Origin: Flammeovirga aprica JL-4
Lineage (GTDB): Bacteria; Bacteroidota; Bacteroidia; Cytophagales; Flammeovirgaceae
DNA: 64,000 nucleotides
Direction of reading: 5' to 3'
NCBI RefSeq assembly: GCF_012844305.1
Contig: NZ_JABANE010000050.1
Span: forward strand, 1 to 64,000
Within the stretch, counting starts at the first letter, position 1. Each line of letters begins with the position of its first letter. A program made the translations under genes and the position numbers. The notes under the pieces are model-generated. The model had not been told where the DNA came from. It saw only the letters and a program-made list of their open reading frames with translations, and did no database searches. Below, piece by piece: positions 8,103 to 17,339 of the stretch.

Positions 8103-10039
8103 ATGACTTCTGAAATGCTAGAAAAAGTAGTCTGGGATGAGAAATGGTCCGAGATAGCATTAAACTTTTCTTCAGATCTAATATTTTGGTTAACTGAAGA
8201 TGGACACATCGATAAATGCAATGATTCTTTCCATGAAAAATGTGGTTACTGTGAAAATGACTTAGGTAAAATATCTATTCTCGATATTGATGAAAACCTT
8301 TCTAAACGTGAATGGAAAAAGATATGGAGTGAGTTAAAAGAAAATAAAACAACAAGTTTTGAAACAACGATTATAGATAAAAATGATCGTTATCTGGATG
8401 TTGAAATAAGTTTTACAGGGGTAAATATTGGCAATGGAATTATCTGTTTTACAAAGTGTCATGAAATAACATAGATCGTTCAATTAAGAGAACAACTAAA
8501 TGAAGCTTTACAAGTAATTGGTGAAATCAATACCGGTGAAAGTGCTCAGAATAAAGATCATGTTTCTACTTCAGAAAAGAAAAAAGCACTCTTAGAACAA
8601 CTCCATGATTTGCAAAGACATCATGAGTCCATTCTTCAATCTGCCGGTGAAGGGATCTATGGACTTGATACGCAAGGAAGAACCACTTTTGCCAACGAAG
8701 CCGCTGTGAAATTAGTTGGTTACTCACTGGAAGAAATGATCAATGTTTCTCAACATGACTTAATTCATCATACAAAACCTGACGGCTCTCATTACCACAA
8801 ACATGACTGTAATATTTATGCCTCTTTTAAAGATGGTAAAGTACACCATAGTGATGATGAAGTTTTTTGGCGTAAAGATGGATCTTCCTTTCCTGTAGAG
8901 TATGTAAGCACACCACTTTTTGACAATAATAATGAGTTGATTGGGGCTGTGGTTACTTTTAAAGATATAACGCATAGAAAAGAAACGGAAAAGGCACTTA
9001 AAAAGACAAATCTTGAACTAACAAGAGCATTAAAAGAAGTCAAAGAATTAAAAGACAACCTAGAAGAGGAAAATCAATTCTTGCAGGAAGAAATCAAACT
9101 CAATAATAATTTTGAGGAATTAATTAGTGAAAGTGATGTTTTTAAAGAAAATATTCTTGCTAAAATTGAACAAGTAGCTCCTACAAATGCCACCGTATTA
9201 ATCTTGGGAGAATCAGGTACAGGTAAAGAACTGATTGCTAGAGCTCTTCATAATCATAGTACTCGAAAAGATAAACCTTTGATTAAAGTCAATTGTACTG
9301 CTTTGCCTGCTAACTTAATTGAAAGTGAATTATTCGGGCATGAAAAAGGTGCATTTACTGGTGCTGTTGCTAGAAAAATTGGACGCTTTGAGATGGCTGA
9401 TGGTGGCACACTGTTTTTGGATGAATTTGGAGAAATTTCTCTTGACCTTAAGTGAAGTTATTAAGAGTATTACAGGAAGGAGAGATTGAACGTATAGGTG
9501 GTACTGAAACCATAAAAATTGATGTTCGAATAATAGCAGCAACCAATGTCAATCTCGAAAAGGCAGTAAAGGAGAAAAAGTTTAGAGAAGATTTATTTTA
9601 TCGTGTGAATGTTTTCCCTATTCATGTTCCACCACTGAAAGAAAGATTGGAGGATGTACCTTTATTGGCTAGGCACTTTTTGAAAAAATATAACGAGAGG
9701 TTCAGTAAAAACATTCGATCTATTACAATCGGTACAATGAACAAATTGAAAAATTACCAATGGCCGGGCAACGTTCGTGAACTTCAAAATGTAATTGAAA
9801 GAGCTGTCATCATTTCTAATAGTTCGAAGTTGGAAATTAAAGGATTAAAAACGACCAACGTAGAAGAGGAAAAAAGTGAAGTCTTGACCTTATCTGACAA
9901 CGAGTGAAAACATATTCTTAAGGTATTGAAAATGACGAATTGGAGAATCAGCGGTGAACGTGGTGCTGCCAAAATTTTAGATATTAATAGAACGACTTTA
10001 GAAGCTAGAATGAAGATGTTGGGGATTAAAAGGCCTTAG
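8103..10039 (+). pseudogene. PAS-sigma54 interaction (NtrC-type) activator, three disabling mutations
   Basis: Joined, the pieces encode about 645 residues: PAS (about 15-120), PAS (about 170-290), coiled coil, AAA+ sigma54-interaction domain (Walker A GESGTGKE near residue 368, GAFTGA loop, Walker B LFLDEFGE) and a Fis-type HTH (RISGERGAAKILDINRTTLE). The frame is broken by TAG at 8472-8474 (probably once CAG), a one-base deletion at 9449/9450 (CTT-AAG where CTT-CAA-GTG is expected in [13 protein letters not shown]), and TGA at 9905-9907 (probably once CGA). Family members activate sigma54 promoters. The separate fragments lack either the ATPase core or the DNA-binding domain, so activator function is very likely lost. 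The adjacent Rieske gene is a possible former target. Confidence 0.88.
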
Positions 10040-10094
10040 ATCACGTTATTGTGTATTATCCGTTTTAGATTTACATTTTAAAAATAAATTCTTA

Positions 10095-10133
10095 TGAAAA
10101 AAGCCACTAACTAAAAAAAATAGATAGTGGCTT
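10095..10133 (-). terminator. Terminator of the acyl-CoA synthetase gene
   Basis: On the minus strand a 9-bp perfect stem (AAGCCACTA / TAGTGGCTT) with a 15-base loop is followed by TTTTTTC, 22 bases past the stop codon of the gene ending at 10155. Confidence 0.85.
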
Positions 10134-10154
10134 AATACTGAAATCTGTTGCGAA

Positions 10155-11954
10155 TTATTTTTTGTACATCGCAGCGATTTCATTTTTATAATTCTCGTTG
10201 ATTGTCTTTCTCTTTAATTTCAACGTAGGAGTCATTTCCCCTTTATCTTGAGAGAATTCTTGAGAAAGAAGCGTGAAACGTTTTACTTTTTCAAATGGAG
10301 CCAAATCATGTTGCTGTGCCTCCACTCTCTTCTCAATCAACTTCTGAATATCATGATGATTCACCAATTCTTCAACAGAACCATATGAGATACCATTTTC
10401 CTGTGCGTATTCTTTTAAGTTTTCATACGTAGGAACGATCAAAGCTGAAACGAAATTTTTGCCATCAGCAATAACAGCTATCTGCTCTACAAAGTGATCT
10501 TTACCAATCTTACCTTCCACAACTTGAGGAGCAATGTACTTACCATTTGAAGTTTTCATCAACTCTTTGATTCTATCAGTAATCATCAAGTTGCCGTCTT
10601 CATCAAATTTACCGGCATCACCCGTCTTGAAGTAACCGTCTTCTGTAAATACTTTAGCAGTTTCTTCTGGTTTGTTGTAGTAACCTTTCATCACTACGTC
10701 ACCTTTTACTAAGATCTCGTCGTTCTCACCAATCTTCACATCAACATTTGGCATTTTTGTACCAATTGTATTCGGGTTGAAAGCACGATCAATGTACCAC
10801 GCAGTTACAGTAGCGGCAGTCTCAGTAAGACCGTAACCTAATACTACAGGAATACCAATAGCATGGAAGAACTCACCAATTTCTGGATCAAGTTTAGCTC
10901 CACCTGCAGGCATAAACTTAATGTTGCCACCCATCAACTTCTGGAATTTACTGAACACCAATTTGTTGGCGATCTTATGTTGGAATTTCAAGAATCCCGA
11001 TGGAGTTTCATTTTTTAGTTTGTGTTGGAATACTGCCTTACCCACACCAATAGCCCAGTGGAACAACTTCTGTCTTGAAGGTGCTGCTTTCGCTACTTTT
11101 TCATGAATTGTAGAGTAGATTTTCTCGTAGAAACGAGGTACAGCACACATTACATTTGGTTTTACTTCCACTAATGCCTCTTTGATCAGCTTAGTATCTT
11201 CCAAATAGTTGTTTACTCCACCTTTATATAAAACATAAGTTGACCACGCTCTCTCGAAAACGTGAGATAACGGAAGGAAACTTAAGTTGATATCTTTATC
11301 TGTAAATTCAATGAACTCATCGTGTGCATCAAATTGCTTTCCGAAATTATGATAATCCATCATTACACCTTTTGGTTCTCCTGTAGTACCTGAAGTGTAA
11401 ATCAAGGTCATCAAATCAGTCAATGAAGCATCCTCTACTCTTTTTAATAATTCAGCTTCTTGAGATTTTTCACCTTTTTCAATGAAATCATCCCAAAGGA
11501 TACCCAATTTATGTCCTCTTCTATGAATACTCGGCTTCATCGCTACGATCCACTCTAATGATGGACACTCTTCAGCAATTTCAGCCGCATTGTCGTATTG
11601 TTCTTGATCCCCTACAAAAAGTACTTTAATCTGAGCATCATTCACAATGTATGCAGCCTGTTTTGATGTACTTGTAGCGTAGATAGATACACTTACCGCT
11701 CTAATTTGTTGAGATGCAAAATCTGCAATTGTCCAGTTAGGCATGTTTTGAGCGTAAATACCTACTTTTTCCTGAACACCTACACCTGATGACAAAAGAC
11801 TTAATGAAATTTTATCTATTTCTTCTGAAAAATCATTCCATGAGATACTTTCCCAAATCTGATCTGCTACACGAAATCTTACAGCATCTCTCTCTTTATA
11901 CTTTGAAGCTTGTTGGCGAATTTTATGTACTAAATGTACTGTCTCTTTTGTCAT
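10155..11954 (-). CDS. Long-chain fatty acid-CoA ligase (AMP-forming)
   Basis: This 599-residue protein is of the length expected for bacterial long-chain acyl-CoA synthetases. It has the ANL-superfamily motifs in order: P-loop LIYTSGTTGEPKGVMM near residue 188, the LSFLPLSHVFER segment, the GYGLTETAATV adenine-binding motif, YFKTGDAG with the ribose-binding Asp, and the A10-like DRIKELMKTSNGKYIAP with its catalytic Lys side. It activates fatty acids with ATP and CoA in the cytoplasm or at the inner membrane. It is transcribed alone, divergent from the outer-membrane barrel gene, with a good terminator. FadD-type ligase is secure; chain-length preference is not. Confidence 0.92.
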   Translation of the reverse strand: MTKETVHLVHKIRQQASKYKERDAVRFRVADQIWESISWNDFSEEIDKISLSLLSSGVGVQEKVGIYAQNMPNWTIADFASQQIRAVSVSIYATSTSKQAAYIVNDAQIKVLFVGDQEQYDNAAEIAEECPSLEWIVAMKPSIHRRGHKLGILWDDFIEKGEKSQEAELLKRVEDASLTDLMTLIYTSGTTGEPKGVMMDYHNFGKQFDAHDEFIEFTDKDINLSFLPLSHVFERAWSTYVLYKGGVNNYLEDTKLIKEALVEVKPNVMCAVPRFYEKIYSTIHEKVAKAAPSRQKLFHWAIGVGKAVFQHKLKNETPSGFLKFQHKIANKLVFSKFQKLMGGNIKFMPAGGAKLDPEIGEFFHAIGIPVVLGYGLTETAATVTAWYIDRAFNPNTIGTKMPNVDVKIGENDEILVKGDVVMKGYYNKPEETAKVFTEDGYFKTGDAGKFDEDGNLMITDRIKELMKTSNGKYIAPQVVEGKIGKDHFVEQIAVIADGKNFVSALIVPTYENLKEYAQENGISYGSVEELVNHHDIQKLIEKRVEAQQHDLAPFEKVKRFTLLSQEFSQDKGEMTPTLKLKRKTINENYKNEIAAMYKK

Positions 11955-12127
11955 GTGCGTGTTTGTAAAAAATATAAATATTTATGTAATGAATTTAATT
12001 CATTTCATCTGACAACTACCTTAACAAGCTTCGCTTAAGTTTTGTGACAAAAAATCAGAAATAAAATTCTGAACAAAATTAAATAGCATTATTTTAAGAT
12101 AATTTATTGTTTTAGGATTATTTATTT

Positions 12128-12135
12128 TACCTTTG
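12128..12135 (+). promoter_or_regulatory. Bacteroidota -7 promoter element
   Basis: TACCTTTG matches the TAnnTTTG -7 consensus of the Bacteroidota primary sigma factor and lies about 43 bases before the barrel gene start. A clean TTTG -33 box is not evident at the usual spacing; TTGTTTT at about 12107-12113 is the nearest candidate. Confidence 0.5.
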
Positions 12136-12177
12136 TAAAAACTATTTACTGATACTTAAATAAGCCTAATTTTAAAT

Positions 12178-12777
12178 ATGAACCGTAAATACTTAATTCT
12201 ACTAACTATAGGGTTGTTATGTTTGATCAATAACAGAACTATAGCTCAAGAAAACAAATTTCTTTTTTCCTACTCCAGTTCTCAAGGTGTTAGTGATTTA
12301 AAATACCTCAGCTTAAATGGTTTTCAGCTGGAATGGCAATATCATTTCAAAAAACTTCCTATCTCAGCAGGCCTATCTGTGGGGTATCATATCTCTGGTA
12401 ATAAAGAAGTAATTGAAATTCCAGTGCTGTATGGTGTTAACAACCAACAGATGAAAAATGTTAAATCGATTCCAATTTTAGCACATATTAAATACTCCTT
12501 CCTAAAAAGTAAGTATTTAAGACCCTACATTGGTCTTGGACTTGGTTTATACAACCAATCGCATGGTATAATTATTCATACCTTAGATTACCCTGGCCAA
12601 ACTATCACAAAAGAATTTTCAGAACACCGCTTTGGTATTGCTCCAGAATTAGGCATTACATCAGATCTTTTTCCTAATGTAGGTGCATTTATTAGTTTAA
12701 AATATAATTATATGCAGAGTGAGCTTGAACGTTTAAACTATAATAATGTATCTTTCAACTTTGGGATTATTTTTTAG
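12178..12777 (+). CDS. Outer-membrane beta-barrel protein
   Basis: This 199-residue protein has a signal peptide (hydrophobic residues 5-22, cleavage after IAQ), then alternating amphipathic strands with aromatic girdles: GFQLEWQYHF, ISAGLSVGYHIS, LRPYIGLGLGLYNQ, GAFISLKYNYMQ. It ends NNVSFNFGIIF with a terminal Phe, as expected for BAM-dependent barrel insertion. Size predicts an 8-stranded barrel of the OmpA-like/porin-family type. It lies 12 bp before the M1 aminopeptidase gene and they likely form an operon. No specific ligand can be inferred. Confidence 0.8.
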   Translation: MNRKYLILLTIGLLCLINNRTIAQENKFLFSYSSSQGVSDLKYLSLNGFQLEWQYHFKKLPISAGLSVGYHISGNKEVIEIPVLYGVNNQQMKNVKSIPILAHIKYSFLKSKYLRPYIGLGLGLYNQSHGIIIHTLDYPGQTITKEFSEHRFGIAPELGITSDLFPNVGAFISLKYNYMQSELERLNYNNVSFNFGIIF

Positions 12778-12789
12778 TAAAATATTCAA

Positions 12790-15273
12790 ATGAAGAAACT
12801 ATACATTATTATTCTAGGCTTATTTTTAATGTTCAACGCATGTCAATCTCCTGAAGATTTACCACTTAAAAAAGGAGTCTCTCAACAATTAGCACAACAA
12901 CGGTTCGATAATATCACAAATGTAGAATATGACTTACATCTTGTGTTGCCCAAAACTCAAAAAGAAAGAATTCAGTCTACTTTACATTTAAGGTTTGATG
13001 TAAAAAACAGTAGTGAACCTATTGTTTTAGACTTCAGAACAGATTCTACCAAAATCACCAACCTAATTGTCAACAACCAACCTTCTGAATATTATTACAA
13101 ACAAGAACACATTATTATCCCCACGGATCACTTGGAGAAAGGTGAAAACAGTATTTCCTTTCATTTCGTAGCCGGTGATCAATCACTCAACAGGAAAGAA
13201 AACTATATGTATACGCTTCTTGTTCCAGACAGAGCAAGAACCTTATTCCCTTGTTTCGACCAACCTGACATTAAAGCCAAATATATATTGAGCCTTGATA
13301 TGCCTGAAAATTGGGATGCCATCGCTGGTGAATATGGTACTTCAAAATCCACTAATACAGGTAGAAAAGTGATTACTTTTGGTCAAACACAACCTATTTC
13401 CACTTATTTATTCTCTTTTGTAGCGGGTGAATTTAAGCGCATCGAAAAAACGGTGAAGGGCCGGAAATATGCCATGCTTCATTTAGAAGAAGAGGATAAA
13501 ATCAGGGCAAATCAAGATCAAATCTTTGAACTGCACGCCAATTCAGTACAGTGGATGGAAGAATATACTGCTATTCCCCTGCCTTTTAATAAACTCGATT
13601 TCGCATTGATTCCTCCTTTTCAATATGGTGGAATGGAACATGTTGGGGCCATACAATACAGAGCTTCATCTTTGATTTTGGATGAAAATGCTGGTCCTTC
13701 TGAAAAACTCCGTCGAGCTCAACTCATTGCACATGAGGTGGCACATATGTGGTTTGGTGATTTAGTGACCATGAAATGGTTTGATGATGTGTGGCTGAAA
13801 GAAGTATTTGCCAACTTTATTGCGGCAAAAGCGATCACACCTTCCTATCCTGAAATCAATCACGATTTACAGTTCTTCCTTTCTCATCAATACAGAGCGT
13901 ATGAAGTAGACAGAACTGCAGGCAACCACCCTATTCAACAAAAACTTGACAATCTTAATCTGGCAGGTACACTTTATGGGGCTATTATTTATTGCAAAGC
14001 TCCAGTTGTGATGGCACAGATTGAATTATTGGTAGGTGAAGATAATTTGAAAAAATCTTTACAGATGTACCTTAAAAAGTACGCTTATGGAAACGCTACT
14101 TTTGATGATCTAATTGAAGTAATTTCCTCTACATCAAAAGTAGATCTAAAAGACTGGGCTAACCTTTGGGTAAAACATGAAGGAATGCCTTATTATAAAT
14201 TAGAAAAGAAAAACAATCAGCTTTCTATCAGTACCAATGATTTTAAAAAATCGCAAAAGGTAGTCATTGGAAATCAAGAAGTCTTATTAGATAAAAAACA
14301 GGTGATTGTTGCTTTAAAAGAATTGGATTTCCCACTTGACCGCAGTGGTAAAAACTATGGTCATTTTCAATTGAGTATAGGGTTGATCAATGAAATTAAA
14401 GCCAATATTGGAAAATACGCTCCTACTGAAAAAGCGATAGCATACAGTACACTTTGGGAGAACTTCCTGCATGACAATGTTTACCTTGATGGATACACTA
14501 ATTTCATTTGGGAAAGAATGATTCTCGAAGAAGATTTACTGCTGAAAAAACAATTATTAGGGCAGTTCAATGAGTTGTATTGGTATTATATCAGTGAACA
14601 AGAACGTAAAAATATTAGTAAACAGTACTTTCATTTCCTTCAAAAGCAGATTGCCAAAAGCGAGAATAAAGCCTTACAATCATTCTATTTTAATGTGATC
14701 ACCTTATTCCAACACCAACCGGAGCAATTGGAATACCTGAATACATTTCTTTCTACCCAAAAAACTACACCTAGTTTAAATGACAGAGAGAGAATTAACC
14801 TATTGATGAAATTACGACTTCAAAATTATCATCAATCGGAAGTGGCCATTCAAAAAGTAGAAGCACTTATCAGTTCTGATTATTATAAAGAATACCTAGC
14901 TTTTGTGACTCCAGCTACAAGTAATGATGAAATAGAAAGAGATGCCTTTTTTGAAGGATTAAAAGAAGTGGAGAATAGAGCCAATGAACCTTGGGTTGAA
15001 AATGCCTTGAGTTTATTAAACCACCCACTCAATGCTAAAAGTTCATTAAAGTACGTGCGTCCTACTTTAGAATTGTTACCTGAAATTCAGAAAACCGGTG
15101 ATATTTTCTTCCCTTACAATTACTTGAAAAGTGCCATTGCAAAAAGAAAAGAACAGCAGACTATTCTATGGGTCAATAGTTATCTAGAAAAAAATAAAAT
15201 TGATATAAAACTTAAAAATAAAGTTTTACAAAACTTAGATCCAATACAGAGAAGACAATCTGTGATGCAATAA
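12790..15273 (+). CDS. M1-family aminopeptidase lipoprotein
   Basis: An 827-residue zinc aminopeptidase with a lipoprotein signal (lipobox FNAC, Cys17-18 region). The N-terminal beta domain is followed by the substrate-recognition motif as GGMEHVGAIQY (a GxMEN variant with His for Asn) and the zinc site HEVAHMWFGD-x-KE, with His315, Glu316, His319 and Glu338 (HExxH-x18-E). The C-terminal half is helical and poorly conserved. M1 enzymes release N-terminal residues from peptides; the anchor places this one in the periplasm or on the surface, for nutrition or turnover. It is second in an operon with the barrel gene. The MEH variant of the exopeptidase motif may change specificity. Confidence 0.92.
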   Translation: MKKLYIIILGLFLMFNACQSPEDLPLKKGVSQQLAQQRFDNITNVEYDLHLVLPKTQKERIQSTLHLRFDVKNSSEPIVLDFRTDSTKITNLIVNNQPSEYYYKQEHIIIPTDHLEKGENSISFHFVAGDQSLNRKENYMYTLLVPDRARTLFPCFDQPDIKAKYILSLDMPENWDAIAGEYGTSKSTNTGRKVITFGQTQPISTYLFSFVAGEFKRIEKTVKGRKYAMLHLEEEDKIRANQDQIFELHANSVQWMEEYTAIPLPFNKLDFALIPPFQYGGMEHVGAIQYRASSLILDENAGPSEKLRRAQLIAHEVAHMWFGDLVTMKWFDDVWLKEVFANFIAAKAITPSYPEINHDLQFFLSHQYRAYEVDRTAGNHPIQQKLDNLNLAGTLYGAIIYCKAPVVMAQIELLVGEDNLKKSLQMYLKKYAYGNATFDDLIEVISSTSKVDLKDWANLWVKHEGMPYYKLEKKNNQLSISTNDFKKSQKVVIGNQEVLLDKKQVIVALKELDFPLDRSGKNYGHFQLSIGLINEIKANIGKYAPTEKAIAYSTLWENFLHDNVYLDGYTNFIWERMILEEDLLLKKQLLGQFNELYWYYISEQERKNISKQYFHFLQKQIAKSENKALQSFYFNVITLFQHQPEQLEYLNTFLSTQKTTPSLNDRERINLLMKLRLQNYHQSEVAIQKVEALISSDYYKEYLAFVTPATSNDEIERDAFFEGLKEVENRANEPWVENALSLLNHPLNAKSSLKYVRPTLELLPEIQKTGDIFFPYNYLKSAIAKRKEQQTILWVNSYLEKNKIDIKLKNKVLQNLDPIQRRQSVMQ

Positions 15274-15310
15274 TAAGCAGCTGTACAATTAAAATCGGAA
15301 TTTTTGGATT
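15274..15310 (+). repeat. Partial left end of the 20601-20772 MITE
   Basis: The sequence TAAGCAGCTGTACAATTA and the following AAATCGGAA..TTTTGG match the left end of the MITE at 20601-20772 with only a few changes. No matching right end is found nearby. It directly abuts the TAA stop of the aminopeptidase gene. Confidence 0.75.
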
Positions 15311-15331
15311 TTTTTTATTAACCACGAACCC

Positions 15332-15626
15332 CGTAGGGGCAGACCTATGTGTCTGCCCGCTGTACCACAACACGCATCACCCAATACCCTTTTGAAAACC
15401 CATATATCTTCCTTTAAAAAGGGAATCGATTCGGCATTTCAATCGAAACCCTTTTTCATGGGAATGAATATTAAACTTATCATGGTTCTTGTCGTGGTTT
15501 GATGGACTCACATAGGGTTCATTATGAATATGGTCCGTGTTGTGGTTTGATGGAATCACACAGGGTTCATTATGAATATGGTCCGTGTTGTGGTTCGGCG
15601 GGCAGACACATAGGTCTGCCCCTACG
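15332..15626. repeat. Paired-palindrome repeat (REPIN-like), copy A
   Basis: Two perfect inverted arms of about 29 bp (15332-15360 and 15598-15626) bound a 237-bp spacer. Each arm is itself a hairpin, GGGCAGAC / GTCTGCCC with a CTATGT loop. The spacer contains two tandem 48-bp units (from 15494 and 15542, with a third beginning at 15590). The left part of the spacer closely matches that of copy B. No real gene is present; a minus-strand open frame at 15377-15559 is an artefact of the repeat. Confidence 0.88.
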
Positions 15627-15826
15627 TGGGATTACTCACAAAAAACAAACGATCTAGTTACCAATACATTACAACCGACACCATTCATTGAAAATAAATT
15701 TGCAATACTCATTTAAATCTATTAACATTACAAAAGCAACTATTCTCATTAAGGCAAACATAAAAGCAAGCTGACGATTTATGCCATGCACTGAGAACGA
15801 TTTATTAAATAAAAGACTTAAAAATC

Positions 15827-16321
15827 ATGTTAAATACGCAAGACAAAAATGAGCTATTTGCTCGTGTAGTTTCTTTATCATGCACTTCACAAGAAGAAAC
15901 ACAAACAACTTATGATGCTATTCATCAGGAATACAAGTATCAAAATTCTTCTAACGTACTGAAAGACATTTCTACGGAAAGAAAAAAGGACCGTTTTGAA
16001 AGCAGAACAACGGAACTCAATGAAAAAAAGAATCAACTTGATTATGTTGAAACTGAAATCACGAATATGCAACCTACGCACTCTAAGTATAAAGCTAAGA
16101 TTGTGGAGAAAAACAAACTTGTTGCAGATATCAGTGATTTGGAACTGAAGCTAGAGCAGAATGATGGATTGGAAGTATACTTCAACCAATTGGACAACAT
16201 AATGCAAGAAGCTGAAACTTATGTTCTACTTGAACTTTTGCATCACATCAAAGATCATGCTACTACAAGTAGCTGGACGTTGAATGACTATGCAATCAAG
16301 GATTTAGAAGCAGTAGTTTAA
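15827..16321 (+). CDS. Coiled-coil hypothetical protein
   Basis: A 164-residue acidic/basic protein with no signal peptide. Residues about 45-130 have heptad spacing and high Glu/Lys/Gln, predicting a helical hairpin or coiled coil. I recognise no family. It stands alone, with its own terminator immediately downstream and repeats on both sides, at the edge of the accessory island. No function can be suggested. Confidence 0.65.
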   Translation: MLNTQDKNELFARVVSLSCTSQEETQTTYDAIHQEYKYQNSSNVLKDISTERKKDRFESRTTELNEKKNQLDYVETEITNMQPTHSKYKAKIVEKNKLVADISDLELKLEQNDGLEVYFNQLDNIMQEAETYVLLELLHHIKDHATTSSWTLNDYAIKDLEAVV

Positions 16322-16330
16322 ATCTTATAA

Positions 16331-16363
16331 AAGGTCGGTGAGTCAGCCATCGACCTTATTTTT
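16331..16363 (+). terminator. Terminator of the coiled-coil gene
   Basis: A 10-bp stem with one G-T pair (AAGGTCGGTG / CATCGACCTT), 7-base loop, followed by ATTTTTG, begins 10 bases after the stop codon. Confidence 0.88.
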
Positions 16364-16381
16364 GTGAAAAGAGAAAAAAGG

Positions 16382-16500
16382 GAAGAGGTAAGAGGGATGA
16401 GGGATAAGGAAAGTGGTTCGTAGTTTGGCCCAAACTCCTATCTAAAAACAACTTCCCGAACCATATCCCTCTTACCTCATCCCTCTTCCTTCTTACCTCT
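16382..16500. repeat. Imperfect inverted repeat before the IS30-type HTH gene
   Basis: Left arm 16382-16420 (AGAGGTAAGAGGGATGAGG...GTGGTTCG) pairs imperfectly with right arm 16457-16500 (CGAACCATATCCCTC...CTTACCTCT), with small internal insertions. Its right edge is 6 bases from the next start codon. It could be an element end or a long hairpin leader. Confidence 0.6.
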
Positions 16501-16506
16501 AAATAC

Positions 16507-17049
16507 ATGAATCTTTCCAAAGCACAAAGAATTGAATTACAGTCGTTATTAGAAGCCAAAGTAAAGAAAACAAAAATTGCAGTGGCCTTAGGCGTTCATC
16601 TGTCAAGTATTTACAGAGAGTTAAAACGCAACAGTTTTAATGGGAAATACAACGCTATAAAAGCGGATCAACTTGCGAAAGCGAGAAAGAAAGTGGCTGG
16701 TGGCATGTCGAAAATCAAAAGAAAAACAATGACCCGAAGAAAAAATAAATATGAGCTGTTTGATGATCGACGTTTTATTTATTGGAGGTCAGATACTGCC
16801 CGTGTTAGAAGGTGCTATTTCTTTTTAAAGGAAAAGTGGTCATGGAAAACCAAACGCTATAAAATTCGACTGGGATGGGAAAAGATACATCATTATCTCA
16901 ATGACATTCCATTATTTGAGTTGTTGATGGCTCACTTAAAGAACAATCATTTGTTATCTGCTCCAACCCATACAACTGCTTCTTTTAAACAACTTCATTA
17001 TTCTTCTAATTCTACTTTACATCAATATCCTAAACGTAAAGTGGCTTGA
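16507..17049 (+). CDS. IS30-type HTH protein without transposase core
   Basis: Residues 1-60 are a clear HTH_38 domain as at the N-terminus of IS30 transposases (LSKAQRIELQSLLEA...TKIAVALGVHLSSIYRELKRNS, then GKYNAIKADQLAKARK). The remaining 120 residues are basic and contain none of the DDE motifs, and the frame is only about half the usual length. It may be an internally deleted IS30 transposase whose tail is out of frame, or a stand-alone DNA-binding protein. It has a strong terminator downstream, and no IS30 inverted repeats are evident apart from the imperfect repeat just upstream. The HTH assignment is firm; the role is open. Confidence 0.65.
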   Translation: MNLSKAQRIELQSLLEAKVKKTKIAVALGVHLSSIYRELKRNSFNGKYNAIKADQLAKARKKVAGGMSKIKRKTMTRRKNKYELFDDRRFIYWRSDTARVRRCYFFLKEKWSWKTKRYKIRLGWEKIHHYLNDIPLFELLMAHLKNNHLLSAPTHTTASFKQLHYSSNSTLHQYPKRKVA

Positions 17050-17135
17050 CCCCTATTGTCTTTTTCTACTTCACCCATTAAAAACACATTTCCAAAACCT
17101 AAAATTATAGACAAAACGTCATTCATTATCGAAAC

Positions 17136-17179
17136 AAAGTGCTTCAGGTTGTCAAAACTTGAAGCACTTTTTTATTTTC
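17136..17179 (+). terminator. Strong terminator after the HTH gene
   Basis: An 11-bp perfect stem (AAAGTGCTTCA / TGAAGCACTTT, 17136-17146 and 17160-17170) is followed by TTTTATTTT. It isolates the HTH gene from the restriction-modification locus. Confidence 0.9.
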
Positions 17180-17339
17180 CAGCCTCTTCTAATTTATTTT
17201 CGCATTTGCTCACGAATTCATTTTTTGAGTGGGGAGACAAATATTTGATTTTATTTAGAACATTGTGTAAAATACAATTCTGTATTACCAACATTATTTT
17301 ATTATCTTGGGAATCTTAAAATGAATTCTATTCTTTATC

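Noticed and set aside
15377-15559. Minus-strand 60-codon frame in the intergenic repeat
   Set aside because: It lies wholly within REPIN copy A; its peptide reflects the tandem 48-bp units, and a similar frame appears in copy B only because the repeat is shared.
15332-15626. Possible CRISPR array in the tandem repeats
   Set aside because: Only two contiguous 48-bp units without unique spacers, and no cas genes in the window.
17056-17319. 87-codon plus-strand frame between the HTH gene and hsdM
   Set aside because: It runs straight through a strong terminator stem and T tract at 17136-17179, and its composition is that of untranslated AT-rich DNA.
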